NCBI GenBank assembly: GCA_910585415.1
Contig: CAJUDT010000006.1
Location: 1-55,002 of the forward strand
Direction: 5' to 3'
From: an uncultured Flavonifractor sp.
Lineage (GTDB): Bacteria; Bacillota; Clostridia; Oscillospirales; Oscillospiraceae
DNA length: 55,002 bases
Below the pieces are notes generated by a model. That model ran no database searches. It saw nothing but the letters and a program-made list of their open reading frames with translations, and was not told where the DNA came from. Position 1 is the first letter of the stretch. Every line of letters starts with the position of its first letter. This document shows, one piece after another, positions 25,466 through 34,310 of the stretch. The translations under genes were made by a program, and so were the position numbers.

Positions 25466-25834
25466 TCAGGGACCGCCCAGAATCTTGCCCACGGTGGAAA
25501 TGACCCGGTCGGGCTTAAAGGGCTTGACGATGAAGTCCTTGGCGCCGGAGCGCACCGCGTCCATAACCATGCTCTCCTGACCCATGGCGGAGCACATGAC
25601 CACATTGGCGTTGCCGTCCTTGGCGCGGATGGCCTTCAGGGCCTCCAGGCCGTCCATGTTGGGCATGGTGATGTCCATGATAACCAGGTCGGGGCTGATT
25701 TCCCCGAACTTCTCCACGGCGTCCGCCCCGTCCACGGCCTCGTACAGATCGGTATAGCCAGCCTTGCTCAGGGTGTCCTTGACCATCTTCCGCATGAAAG
25801 CGGCGTCGTCCACACAAAGAATTTTTTTACCCAT
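25466..25834 (-). CDS. cheY: Chemotaxis response regulator CheY
   Basis: A 122-aa single-domain receiver. It has the acidic pair in LCVDDAAFMRKMV, phospho-acceptor Asp in VIMDITMPNMDG (about residue 54), a Ser in CSAMGQ, and Lys in VKPFKP. Phosphorylated by CheA, it binds the FliM/FliY switch; in Firmicutes CheY-P promotes counter-clockwise rotation. It lies 57 bases after fliY, its likely phosphatase and partner. Confidence 0.96.
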   Translation of the reverse strand: MGKKILCVDDAAFMRKMVKDTLSKAGYTDLYEAVDGADAVEKFGEISPDLVIMDITMPNMDGLEALKAIRAKDGNANVVMCSAMGQESMVMDAVRSGAKDFIVKPFKPDRVISTVGKILGGP

Positions 25835-25891
25835 TGTAATCCATCCTTTATCACTTTATTGCATAAATGGCGGTTTCTCACAGATAATATA

Positions 25892-27316
25892 TCATTTTTT
25901 CGGGAGGATGTCCAGCTCAGGCTTCTGCACAATTTCTGTAATCCTAACGCCGAAATTATCTTCAATGACGACAACGTCGCCTCGGGCGATGCACTTTCCG
26001 TTGACGAACAAGTCCACCTGGTCGCCGGCCAGCTTATCCAGCACCACCAGCGACCCCTTGGAAAACTCCAGAATATCCTGAACTTTTCGGCGGGTGCGGC
26101 CGATTTCCACCGTCACCTGAAGGGGGACCTCCATAATGAGCTCCAGGTTCTCCGCCTGCTCCTTCCCCAGCTTCTCGCTCACGTCAAGCTGCTTCATGGG
26201 CAGCGGCTGGGTGTTGATGACCTTGGGGTCGGGCTTGCTGGCCTCCGCCTGGGGGGGATAGGGGTAGGGGTACGGCGGGTAGTACATGGGCGGATAGCCC
26301 ATATAGCCGTTGGCCATGGCCGCCGGGTCCCCGCCGGGCTGCATGGGATAGGGGGGCATCTGGGGCATAGCGCCGGGCGTCCCCTGGGGGACCGCCTGAG
26401 CTCCAGGCATAGGCGCGGGAGCCGGCGTAGGCGCGGGAGCGGGGGCCGGCGCAGGAGCCGGGGCGGACTCGCCGCCGTTCATACCGGCCAGCATCCGTTC
26501 GATTTCCTCCTGACTCATCTTACCCTCGCCGCCGCCGGAGGGGGGAGCGGGCGCGGGGGCCGGAGCGGGCTCTTCGCTGTTCATACCGGCCAGCATCCGT
26601 TCGATTTCCTCCTGGCTCATCTTGCCCTCGCCGCCGCCGGAGGCGGGAGCGGGTGCGGGAGGCGGAGGAGCGGGTGTGGGAGCCGGAGCGGGCGCGGGGG
26701 CCGCGCCGCCGCCCACCTCGTCCTCCAGGCCCAGACCGGCCAGGAGCTGCCGGGCCAGGTCCACCGACATGACGTTCATGAAGCCGCTCTCCAGCGCGTC
26801 CTCGATTTTCAGCGCGAAGCGGACCACCACCAGGGTCTCGGAGCCCTGGGGCAGGTGGTTGGCCTTAAAGGAGTCCAGCTCCTCCAGCTCAAAGGGCTCC
26901 GGGGTGGAGATATTCACCGGGTAGCCCAGGAAGTCCGACAGGGCCGTGGAGGCCGAGCCCATCATCTGGTTCATCAGCTCACACACCGCGCTGATGGTCA
27001 GCTCATTGAGCTCAAATTCCTCGTCGGGCGTCTCCATCCCCATGAGTATGTCTACAATAACCTTGACGTCACTTTTTTTCAGCAGCATGATGTTGCTGCC
27101 TTCCAAGCCCTCGACGTATTTGATTTCCACGCCCATGGCCGGCTCCAGGGGGCCCAGGCTGAACTCATCCACTGGTACCACGGAGACGGTGGGCGTCGTA
27201 ATGTCCACCCGCTGGTCCAGCATGTTGGATGCCGCCGTGGCCGAGGAGCCGAGGCTGATATTCATCATTTCGCCGAGGGCATCCAGCGCCATCGAGCTGA
27301 ATAATTCCTTCTCCAT
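25892..27316 (-). CDS. fliY: Flagellar switch protein and CheY-P phosphatase FliY
   Basis: A 474-aa fusion. Residues 1-190 are a CheC-type phosphatase with two intact active sites: DALGEMMN, and SAVCELMN, each followed by Pro at +23. A long Pro/Ala/Gly linker follows (about 195-375), then the FliN/SPOA domain (about 385-470; QVTVEIGRTRRKVQDILE) that forms the switch ring. In Bacillus a CheY-binding motif sits at the N terminus of FliY. Here the N terminus lacks it, and two copies of MSQEEIERMLAGMN sit in the linker near residues 228 and 262, close to FliM's own LSQSQIDALLNAF. The ATG at 27316 lies 5 bases after fliM, so the longer upstream frame is rejected. Confidence 0.95.
   Translation of the reverse strand: MEKELFSSMALDALGEMMNISLGSSATAASNMLDQRVDITTPTVSVVPVDEFSLGPLEPAMGVEIKYVEGLEGSNIMLLKKSDVKVIVDILMGMETPDEEFELNELTISAVCELMNQMMGSASTALSDFLGYPVNISTPEPFELEELDSFKANHLPQGSETLVVVRFALKIEDALESGFMNVMSVDLARQLLAGLGLEDEVGGGAAPAPAPAPTPAPPPPAPAPASGGGEGKMSQEEIERMLAGMNSEEPAPAPAPAPPSGGGEGKMSQEEIERMLAGMNGGESAPAPAPAPAPAPTPAPAPMPGAQAVPQGTPGAMPQMPPYPMQPGGDPAAMANGYMGYPPMYYPPYPYPYPPQAEASKPDPKVINTQPLPMKQLDVSEKLGKEQAENLELIMEVPLQVTVEIGRTRRKVQDILEFSKGSLVVLDKLAGDQVDLFVNGKCIARGDVVVIEDNFGVRITEIVQKPELDILPKK
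26478..26642 (-). repeat. Direct repeat duplicating a CheY-binding-type motif in fliY
   Basis: Two near-identical ~63-base copies (26580-26642 and 26478-26540) are spaced 102 bases apart, both in frame. Each encodes SGGGEGKMSQEEIERMLAGMN. They differ at only a few bases, which points to a recent duplication or ongoing homogenisation. Pro-Ala-rich codons separate them. Confidence 0.9.
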
Positions 27317-27321
27317 CCTGT

Positions 27322-28320
27322 CTACTCGCTCCTTTGCTCGGCCTGATAGCAAACCTCGTCTATCTTGACGGCCATGTTTTTCTTATGGGTGCCGATGCGG
27401 CCTGCAAACCATTGATAACCTCCGATTTCCAGGTAAATGGGGGAATCCTTGCTCCGTCCCAAATCCACCACGTCTCCCACATTCAAGTGGAACACGTCGC
27501 TGAGAGAGAGCTGGGTGTCCCCCAGCTGGGCCACAATTTCCAAACTGGAATCCCGCAGCTTGTCGAAGATTTCGTCGGAGTTGTCCTCGCCGCTGACCTT
27601 CTTGGTGGGGTTCTCCAGGCTGATTTCCGCGAAAATCGCACTCAGCACCGTACCCGGCAGGCAGATGCTCATGCGCCCCTCGTTGCCGGTCATCATGATT
27701 TTCAAATCCACGATGACCACAATCTCGTCCAGGCCCAGAAGCTGCACCAGTGTGGGATGGACCTCGGTGCGCTCGTAATCAATCTGAAGGGCTAGATAGT
27801 TCTCCCAGCTTCCCCCCAGCAGGGGGATAATATCCTGCGAGAGGCTCCGGTAGATTTCCAGCTCCAGGTCGGTGTAAGCGTAGTCCGCAGGCAGGTCGCT
27901 TTCTACCACGCCCTCGCCGCCCATCATCCGGTCCACCATGGACAGCAGTGTGGTGCTGGAGAGGTAGAAGAGCAAGGGCGCTTCCTCTTCCTCGTCCTTA
28001 ATGAGCACCCGGGCCAGGGCCAGCACATCGCTCTCGCTGATGGCGTTGGAGAACTCAAAGTAGCGCTGTTCCTCGATGCTCTCCACCTCAATCTCGCAGT
28101 TAATCCGCAGCAGGGCGTTGAGCCGGTTGTTGAGCACCCGGGTGTAGTTCTCAAAGACGCCGTTGAGCATCTTGATGCGGTCCTTGGTGAATTTCCGGGG
28201 GCGGCTGAAGTCGTATTTTCGGTACTTCTTCTCCGGCTCGGCCGGTTTTTCCTCATTCCCGCCGCTCTGGAAGGCGTTCAGCAACGCGTCTATTTGACTT
28301 TGGGATAGAACCTCTGACAT
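27322..28320 (-). CDS. fliM: Flagellar motor switch protein FliM
   Basis: A 332-aa switch-ring protein that receives CheY-P and links FliG to FliY. The N-terminal CheY-binding motif is LSQSQIDALLNAF (residues 5-17). The CheC-like middle domain lacks phosphatase residues, and the C-terminal SPOA domain is at about 250-325. DFSRPRKFTKDRIKMLNGVF is a strong FliM signature. Length fits the family. It lies 58 bases downstream of motB. Confidence 0.97.
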   Translation of the reverse strand: MSEVLSQSQIDALLNAFQSGGNEEKPAEPEKKYRKYDFSRPRKFTKDRIKMLNGVFENYTRVLNNRLNALLRINCEIEVESIEEQRYFEFSNAISESDVLALARVLIKDEEEEAPLLFYLSSTTLLSMVDRMMGGEGVVESDLPADYAYTDLELEIYRSLSQDIIPLLGGSWENYLALQIDYERTEVHPTLVQLLGLDEIVVIVDLKIMMTGNEGRMSICLPGTVLSAIFAEISLENPTKKVSGEDNSDEIFDKLRDSSLEIVAQLGDTQLSLSDVFHLNVGDVVDLGRSKDSPIYLEIGGYQWFAGRIGTHKKNMAVKIDEVCYQAEQRSE

Positions 28321-28378
28321 CGAATCACCTTACCTGCTCTGCGCGCCGGGCGGGGAAGGACCGCCTCCGGCGCTTCCC

Positions 28379-29242
28379 TCAAGTATCCGGCTGTGTGGTT
28401 GTTTCGTCTGCGCCGTTGGGTACCGGCGGCTCTGCCTCACCGGTGGCAGCTGCAATTTCATCCGGGTCTGTGGTCAGAATCTGAACGCCCTCGGCAAGCT
28501 CTTCCTCAATATTCCGGCCGCTGACAATCATTTCCACTCTCCGGTTATTGGCCCGGCCCTCGGCGGTGTCGTTGTCACCCACCGGACGCCACTGGCCCAG
28601 GCCCATGCTGATGAGCCGTCCGGGGTCCAGCTCGGTGTTCTTCTGAATGTAAATCAGTACGTTGGTGGCCCGCTGAGAGGACAGGGTCCGGTCTACCGTG
28701 ACATCATTGGGCTTACCAGGGACCTCCTGGGCGGTGTGGCCCAGAATCTGCACCTCGTCGATGGAACCCCGGACGCCGTTGAGCATTCCGCCCACCGCCT
28801 CCAGAATCGGCAAAGCGTCGTCCCGCAGCTCGGAGCTGTTGCCGTTAAAGAACGCGGTCTGATTAAAATTCACAAAAACCTTGCCGTCGCCCTTGGTCAC
28901 CGAGAGGCTTTCCGACATATTGTTCTGCTGGGCGTACTGCTGGAGCATCTGGTACAGGTCCTCAATCTCCGCGTCCACCTGCTGCTGAACCTCCTGGGGC
29001 TCGGGAGTGGGGAAGTTGCCGCCCTGGTTATTAGCATCCGACATGGGGCCGTCGCCGCCCTCCACCTCTCGAATTGTCAAATCCGCCAAGGGGTTAAAGC
29101 TCATGACCAGGGCCTTCCAGTTTTCCTCGCTGATGGTGGACATGGAATACAGCAGAACGAAGAAGCACAGCAGCAGGGTCACCATGTCGCCATAGGTGTC
29201 CATCCAGTTGGCTCCGCCGCCGCCGCTTTTTTTCTTTTTCAT
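28379..29242 (-). CDS. motB: Flagellar stator protein MotB
   Basis: A 287-aa stator subunit. A basic start (MKKKKSG) is followed by one membrane helix with the proton- or ion-binding Asp in YGDMVTLLLCFFVLL (about residue 19). A plug and linker follow, then an OmpA-like peptidoglycan-binding domain (about 130-245; LGHTAQ, ANNRRVEMIVSG). The usual GHTD of this domain reads GHTA. The acidic C-terminal tail beyond the OmpA domain is not conserved. It lies 30 bases after motA. Confidence 0.95.
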   Translation of the reverse strand: MKKKKSGGGGANWMDTYGDMVTLLLCFFVLLYSMSTISEENWKALVMSFNPLADLTIREVEGGDGPMSDANNQGGNFPTPEPQEVQQQVDAEIEDLYQMLQQYAQQNNMSESLSVTKGDGKVFVNFNQTAFFNGNSSELRDDALPILEAVGGMLNGVRGSIDEVQILGHTAQEVPGKPNDVTVDRTLSSQRATNVLIYIQKNTELDPGRLISMGLGQWRPVGDNDTAEGRANNRRVEMIVSGRNIEEELAEGVQILTTDPDEIAAATGEAEPPVPNGADETTTQPDT

Positions 29243-29272
29243 AGGTGCTCACTCCTTGTGTTCACCGGGGGC

Positions 29273-30145
29273 TTATTCCTCGCCCTTCTTGCCCTTCTTC
29301 TTGCCGCCTCCGCCGCCGCCGTCTTCGCCGCGGGCCTTCTGGTCCACGTAGGTCAGCAGCTTTTCCTTCAGGGTCTTGGGGTTCTCGCCGGATTGGATGG
29401 ACATAATGCCCTCCACGATGATAGATTTGCACAGCACTTCCTCGCTGTCCCGAATCCGCAGGTTGTTGGCGATGGGTCCAAAGACGATATGGGCCAGGAT
29501 ACAGCCGTACAGGGTGGTAATCAGGGCGGTACCCATATCCTTACCCAGGCTGGAAGCGCCGCCGCCGTCCAGACTCATGTTATTCAGCATGTTGATAAGT
29601 CCCACCAGGGTACCCACCATGCCGAAGGCCGGGGCCACGGAGCTGGCCTTGTCGTAGAGCGACGCCGCGTCCTCATGCCGGGCGGACATGCACTCGATGT
29701 CGTTTTCCAGCACGGCGCGGACCTTGTCCGGGTCGTTGGCGTCCACGATGAGCATAATGGCCTGCTTAAAGAAGGGGTCCGTCTGCTCGTTGGCCTTTTC
29801 CTCCAGGGAGAGCAGGCCGTTTTTCCGGGCGGTCTGGGCCAGTTCCACCAGCTGGTCGATGAAGTACATGGGGTCGAACTTCTTCGCGTTGAGGATGATG
29901 CCGAAATGCTTGGGAATGCTCCCCAGGGTCTTGCCGGGGAAGCTGGCCACCACAATGGCGAAGGTACAGCCAATGGTGATAAAGATACTGGCCGCGTCGA
30001 AGAAGTTCCACAGGTTGCCGGGGGTGAACACAAAGGTTTGCAGTCCCGCCTCAACCGCCTTCGGCCCGATGTTGATGCCCAGGACGATACCGACGAAAAA
30101 GACCACCAGGGACAGCACGACGCCGATGATATAGGTTAGATTCAT
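29273..30145 (-). CDS. motA: Flagellar stator protein MotA
   Basis: A 290-aa stator subunit with four membrane helices (IIGVVLSLVVFFVGIVLG; FITIGCTFAIVVASF; then two near residues 165-215) and a cytoplasmic loop that contacts FliG. Family motifs include PAFGMVGTLVGLINML and GTALITTLYGCILAH. The C-terminal tail is Gly/Lys-rich (GGGGGKKKGKKGEE). GGAGG lies 12 bases before the ATG. It follows flbD across a 176-base gap. Confidence 0.96.
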   Translation of the reverse strand: MNLTYIIGVVLSLVVFFVGIVLGINIGPKAVEAGLQTFVFTPGNLWNFFDAASIFITIGCTFAIVVASFPGKTLGSIPKHFGIILNAKKFDPMYFIDQLVELAQTARKNGLLSLEEKANEQTDPFFKQAIMLIVDANDPDKVRAVLENDIECMSARHEDAASLYDKASSVAPAFGMVGTLVGLINMLNNMSLDGGGASSLGKDMGTALITTLYGCILAHIVFGPIANNLRIRDSEEVLCKSIIVEGIMSIQSGENPKTLKEKLLTYVDQKARGEDGGGGGGKKKGKKGEE

Positions 30146-30321
30146 GGTGCAGCTCTACCTCCAAACCGGGCCGCCTGGAGGGCAGTCCGAAGGATTTTCT
30201 AAGTCATAATATATAAGCTCCACGCCTGGAGAAAGGAGTTCCAAACAGGCTCAACACCCCGCCCGCCCTCCCGGTTGCCGGAGGACTGCCGGGGCATGTG
30301 CCGCAGGACACCGGCCCGCCC
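30146..30321. other. 176-base gap inside the fla/che operon
   Basis: No gene was recognised between flbD and motA. On the - strand an AT-rich TTATATATTATG (around 30205-30216) could serve as a -10, but no matching -35 lies 16-18 bases upstream. A small inverted repeat, CTCCA-N4-TGGAG, is at 30218-30231. A weak internal promoter before motAB is possible but unproven. Confidence 0.35.
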
Positions 30322-30540
30322 TCAGGACCGCCGGTCAACGATATTGATTTCCCGCTGGATGTCCAGCACCTTCGCGTTGTACTCTGCAATCTTCTGGATG
30401 ATTTCATCCGTGCTCTCACGGACCAGATAGAAGTCGTGATTCATCATAACGACCTTGGATTCCGGGATGGACTCAATGTACTCAATCTGGCGGTGGTTTA
30501 CCAAGAACCTCTCGTGGTTGCGTTTGGTTAAAACAATCAT
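30322..30540 (-). CDS. flbD: Flagellar protein FlbD (SwrD family)
   Basis: A 72-aa protein of the small FlbD family. Family features are the start MIVLTKRN, a middle FLVNHRQIEYIESIPESKV and a later DEIIQKI. In Bacillus the homologue SwrD raises motor torque. Its position between flgE and motA is the conserved one. The sequence has no membrane segment and no DNA-binding domain; it is unrelated to the Caulobacter regulator of the same name. Confidence 0.93.
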   Translation of the reverse strand: MIVLTKRNHERFLVNHRQIEYIESIPESKVVMMNHDFYLVRESTDEIIQKIAEYNAKVLDIQREINIVDRRS

Positions 30541-30624
30541 GCTTCAAGCCTCCTGTCCTGTATCGGGGGAGGCGCGGGGGAGGGAGGCTCCCCCGCGCGC
30601 ACCGCCAGTATGGTTATGCTAAAC

Positions 30625-31875
30625 TCAGCGCTTCATGTTGACCAGTTCCTCCAGCATGGAGTCGGTCACGGTAATGATTCGCGTGTTGGCCTGATAGCCG
30701 CGCTGGGTGGTAATCATGTTCGCAATCTCAGTGGCCAGGTCGGTCTTGGACATCTCCAGACCACCGGTGATCAGAGCGGTAGAGCCAGCGCTGTTCACGC
30801 GGGCCGCGTCGCCCAATTCTGCGTCCCCATGCAGGCTGCCGTTGACAAACTCAATGCCTACATCTGCGCCCGCGTTGCCAAGCGTGCTGATAGTCAAGTC
30901 ACCGGAACCTGCGCCCGCTTTGTACTGGGTAGCGGAAATTTGGGTAACGCCATTGGGGTTGGTCACGTTACCGATGGCAAACATACCAATGACCACCCGT
31001 TCGTCGGTGTCCTTGGTCGTACCAGAAATCAGGCCCGTGTTCTCATCAAAGCTGATGGTGTCAAACTCCGCAAACGGCATTTTATCATCGTAATCCTGGA
31101 GAGGCACCGCATCAACCTCAATGTCGGCTCCCTGGTCATCTTTCTGTCCCGGAAGAGCGGGCTTGCCATCGTCATCTTTATAGGCCGTTGGATAGCGGAC
31201 AGTTTTCTTTACAACGATATCTTCTTTCTTGAGCGGATCACCTGTAGCTTCTCCCTTGTCATCCGCTAAAAAATATTCCATTTCACCCGTCTGAGCGTTC
31301 TTTTTAGCTACAACAGGCTTACCATCTTTGTTTTCATAGGTGCTCTCCATACGCGGCAGACGAATCGGCACCAGCTGGTCGCTGAAAATGGGCTTACCTT
31401 CTGCATCTGTGCCGATTGTAAGGAAGCCATAAACTACGTCACCGTTCCGGTTGCTGAGGTAACCATCAGACTTAAACTCAATGTCACCCGTCCGGCTAAG
31501 AGTCAGAGCGGTAAAGGTATTGGGCTGGGTAGGATCAATAACGCCAGCAACTGTCTTGTCACCCATCAGAAGGAAGCCGTCACCGTCCAACATACAGTCG
31601 GTTGTCTTACCCGTAGGCTTATAGCTGCCGGTACTCATATCAATATCGACGGTACCCAGCGCCACGCCGTAACCCAGCTGGGCAGGGTTACGGGCACCCA
31701 CGGTAGTGGAGCCGTCGGACCCGCCGCGCACCTGGGTATACAGGGCGGTTTGGAACACGGAACGGCCCGCCTTATAGCCGTCGGTATTGATATTGGCAAT
31801 ATTGTTGCCGATAACGTTCAGGTTCTGCATGTGGGTCTTCAGGCCCGCAATTCCCGCGTACATTGCTCCAGTCAT
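30625..31875 (-). CDS. flgE: Flagellar hook protein FlgE
   Basis: A 416-aa hook subunit exported by the flagellar apparatus. The N-terminal rod/hook core contains YAGIAGLKTHMQNLNVIGN and GNNIANINTDGYKAG. The inner domain has MLDGDGFLLMG, and the C-terminal helix ends VTDSMLEELVNM. The start at 31875 has AAAGGAG 13 bases upstream; an ATG four codons on is also possible. The central part (about 31,090-31,640) is clearly less GC-rich than the ends and encodes a Lys/Asp-rich surface domain. FlgD and FliK, which act on hook growth, are encoded just upstream in the operon. Confidence 0.94.
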   Translation of the reverse strand: MTGAMYAGIAGLKTHMQNLNVIGNNIANINTDGYKAGRSVFQTALYTQVRGGSDGSTTVGARNPAQLGYGVALGTVDIDMSTGSYKPTGKTTDCMLDGDGFLLMGDKTVAGVIDPTQPNTFTALTLSRTGDIEFKSDGYLSNRNGDVVYGFLTIGTDAEGKPIFSDQLVPIRLPRMESTYENKDGKPVVAKKNAQTGEMEYFLADDKGEATGDPLKKEDIVVKKTVRYPTAYKDDDGKPALPGQKDDQGADIEVDAVPLQDYDDKMPFAEFDTISFDENTGLISGTTKDTDERVVIGMFAIGNVTNPNGVTQISATQYKAGAGSGDLTISTLGNAGADVGIEFVNGSLHGDAELGDAARVNSAGSTALITGGLEMSKTDLATEIANMITTQRGYQANTRIITVTDSMLEELVNMKR

Positions 31876-31976
31876 ACGTTTTATTAAACTCCTTTCGGGT
31901 ATATGCGCCGCCCTGGCCCCCGTCAGTCGGACGGGGGCCAAGGGCCTCCGATTGCTCGGTCCTGCCCTCTGTAATC

Positions 31977-32357
31977 TTACAGGAACACGGCGCCGTCAAT
32001 GTTGGTGAACACGCTCTCGCGCATTTCCTCCTGCGTGATGGCGGTGATGACCTTTGCGTTGGGCACATTGATAATGAACGCCTTTTCCGCGTCCATGGCC
32101 AGGATATTGGTCGCGCCCTTGGCCTGTGCCCGCACCACACTGCCCGCCAGCTGGTCCATCAAATGGGGGGTAACCTGGATACCGCGCTCCTCTGCCCGAG
32201 AGATGGCGTGCTTGGAAAAAGCCACGCTTTGGACTGGCTGCTCACACTTCGCCAGCTCCTGCTGAAGCAGAGCGCCAAAGTCCCCTCCCTGTCCCTGCCG
32301 GGGTCGGGCCTGGGCGGCGGCGGGACCCTGTATCCGTCCCGCTACGCGCTGGATCAT
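31977..32357 (-). CDS. Flagellar operon protein, TIGR02530 type
   Basis: A 126-aa protein of the small family found between flgD and flgE in Firmicutes. Its signature is VAFSKHAISRAEERGIQVT, followed by AMDAEKAFIINVPNAKVIT. The function is not firmly known; a link to hook assembly is inferred from constant gene position. No signal peptide or membrane segment is present. It lies 11 bases after flgD. Confidence 0.88.
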   Translation of the reverse strand: MIQRVAGRIQGPAAAQARPRQGQGGDFGALLQQELAKCEQPVQSVAFSKHAISRAEERGIQVTPHLMDQLAGSVVRAQAKGATNILAMDAEKAFIINVPNAKVITAITQEEMRESVFTNIDGAVFL

Positions 32358-32368
32358 CTCATGTCACC

Positions 32369-33037
32369 TCATTTCCCTACTGCGTTTTGAATCGCATCGG
32401 GGTCCTTCTCGGGGTCCACCTCGCCGCGGGGTCCGTCGTCCTCGCTGGGTTCGCTGGGATTTTCGGTGTTGCCGGAGCCCTCGGTTCCTTCGCTTCCGTC
32501 GGGCTTCTCCGCGCCGTCGGGACCTTCGGTGCCCTCGCCCTCGCCGGGCTTCTCCACATCGTCGGGCTTCTCGCCCTCGTCGGGCTTCTCCGGGTCCTTA
32601 ATCTCCGGCAGACGGCCCACCGCCATAATGTCACTGAGCTTGTAAGCCTCGCCGTCGGTGCTGAAAATGACCTGTTCGCCGTTGACCTGTCCGGTGCCCA
32701 TGACCTCGATGACCTTTTCCTCAAACTGCTTGCCATTGTAGACGCCCACGGTAACGGTCTTGCCCACCAGGGAGCTGGCGTAGGTGACGATGGAGGCGTC
32801 GGTCATGTTGACCATAGCCGTGACCATCTGCATCTGAACCAGCTGATTGAGCATGTCAGAGGTATCGGTGGTATTGTCCATGGTCTGGTTCTGGAGCTGG
32901 ACCACCATCAGCTGAAGAAAGTCGGTCATGTCCAAGCTGGTGTTGTCCGGCTTGCGGGATGTGCTGTGGGTGGGCTGCTTCGAGGCCGCCGCGGCGGCAT
33001 AGGTAGCGCCCAGGTCCTGGATATAGCTGTTGCTCAT
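32369..33037 (-). CDS. flgD: Flagellar hook cap/assembly protein FlgD
   Basis: A 222-aa scaffold that caps the growing hook. The conserved N-terminal part has DMTDFLQLMVVQLQNQ and DNTTDTSDMLNQLVQMQMV. The C-terminal ~75 residues are not the usual FlgD Ig-like domain but an acidic repeat rich in Glu, Lys, Pro, Asp and Gly (GEKPDDVEKPGEGEGTEG). Shortened FlgD proteins are common in Firmicutes, but this tail is unusual. It lies 29 bases downstream of fliK. Confidence 0.93.
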   Translation of the reverse strand: MSNSYIQDLGATYAAAAASKQPTHSTSRKPDNTSLDMTDFLQLMVVQLQNQTMDNTTDTSDMLNQLVQMQMVTAMVNMTDASIVTYASSLVGKTVTVGVYNGKQFEEKVIEVMGTGQVNGEQVIFSTDGEAYKLSDIMAVGRLPEIKDPEKPDEGEKPDDVEKPGEGEGTEGPDGAEKPDGSEGTEGSGNTENPSEPSEDDGPRGEVDPEKDPDAIQNAVGK

Positions 33038-33066
33038 AAAATCGCTGTCCTCCTTTCCAGGGGAAA

Positions 33067-34242
33067 TCAGGCCTCGTCTGTGTCAATCAGGCCCAGACGG
33101 AGCTGGTGCAAAAAGTCCTCGGGGTTTTCGCTGCGGGGCTGGCGGCGGTGGCGCTCCTCCTCGTCCTGAGGCTGTCCGCCGTGGCCGTTGCGGCCGTCGT
33201 ACTGGCGCTGCTGCTGTTCCTGCTGGCTCTCCTGGGGCTGCTGGATTTCCACCCGGACCTCCTCGCCGTACCGCTGGCCAAAGGCCCGCATCATGTCCGG
33301 CAGGTTTTTGCTCAAAAGCTCCAGGGTGTCCTTCTTCTCCGCCGCCATGAGGATACATTCCAGGTTCCCAGTCTGGCCGAACCGGAGCTCAATGGTCACC
33401 TTCCCCAGGTTTTCCGGGGTCAGCTGGAGCTCCACCTTGGTTTCACCCTGGGCTAATGCCTGGTTCAGGGCTCCCGCGACCTGCTCCCCCACTGGGGCGG
33501 GCTGCCGGGTGCTCTCCGGGGCGGGCGCGTCGCCCACCTTGATGGGGGCCGCTTCCACGTCGCGGAACAGGGGCTGTGCCTCGCCGCTCAGGTCCAGGTC
33601 TGCGGTGTCCTCGGATTCCTCCTGGGGCGCTCCGGTCTCCACCTGTACGGCTTCCACCATGTCCTCTACGGGGGCTTCCTCCTGGGTCTGAACCTCCCCC
33701 TGGGGCACGTTCTGGACCAGCACGGGTTCCTCGGCCACGGCCTCGGGCTGCACCTGCGTCTCGCCCAAAAGCTCCCCGGCCTCCGCCATGGTCATGGCCT
33801 CCGGCTCCCCGTTCTCCAGAAGGGTAACCACCGTGGCGTCCTCATTCACTTCCAGGTTCACGGGCGTCAGTGTCAGCAGCTCACCCTCTGCGGGCATCTC
33901 AGAGGACTCGAAGTCCTCCACCACCGGGGCCTGCATCGCCTGCATCGCGGCCATCAGCATCCGCTCCTGCTCGGCGGCGTCCTGGGCCTGCTGGTTCTTC
34001 ACGGGCTCCTCGGGCTGCTGGGCGGGCTTCTCCTGGGTGTCCTCCGCCTTGGCGGGCTCCTCCTTGTCGGGGGTCTGGGGCTTCTTGGCGGGCTCGGGCT
34101 GCTCCACATCCTGGGGATTCTGGGCCCGCTCCAGGAGCTTTTGGAACTCATCGCCGCCGCTCTCGTTCTTGCCCCCCACGCCGGGGACCTGCTGCAAGGT
34201 GGCCTGAAGCATCCCCAGCAGCGCGTTTTGCAGCTGTTCCAT
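33067..34242 (-). CDS. fliK: Flagellar hook-length control protein FliK
   Basis: A 391-aa molecular ruler that stops hook export by acting on FlhB. The long, low-complexity N-terminal two thirds are rich in Glu, Pro and Gln. The C-terminal hook-length domain (about 255-345) has VELQLTPENLGKVTIELRF, the family hallmark, and a Gln-rich tail. Position between fliJ and flgD is conserved. A second FliK-like protein is encoded at 51846-53291. Confidence 0.93.
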   Translation of the reverse strand: MEQLQNALLGMLQATLQQVPGVGGKNESGGDEFQKLLERAQNPQDVEQPEPAKKPQTPDKEEPAKAEDTQEKPAQQPEEPVKNQQAQDAAEQERMLMAAMQAMQAPVVEDFESSEMPAEGELLTLTPVNLEVNEDATVVTLLENGEPEAMTMAEAGELLGETQVQPEAVAEEPVLVQNVPQGEVQTQEEAPVEDMVEAVQVETGAPQEESEDTADLDLSGEAQPLFRDVEAAPIKVGDAPAPESTRQPAPVGEQVAGALNQALAQGETKVELQLTPENLGKVTIELRFGQTGNLECILMAAEKKDTLELLSKNLPDMMRAFGQRYGEEVRVEIQQPQESQQEQQQRQYDGRNGHGGQPQDEEERHRRQPRSENPEDFLHQLRLGLIDTDEA

Positions 34243-34310
34243 TGTTCTTCACCTCCTTATCTTGGGATATCTATGTTCAACGGCATTTTGCCGGTTGAAC
34301 CACCACTATC

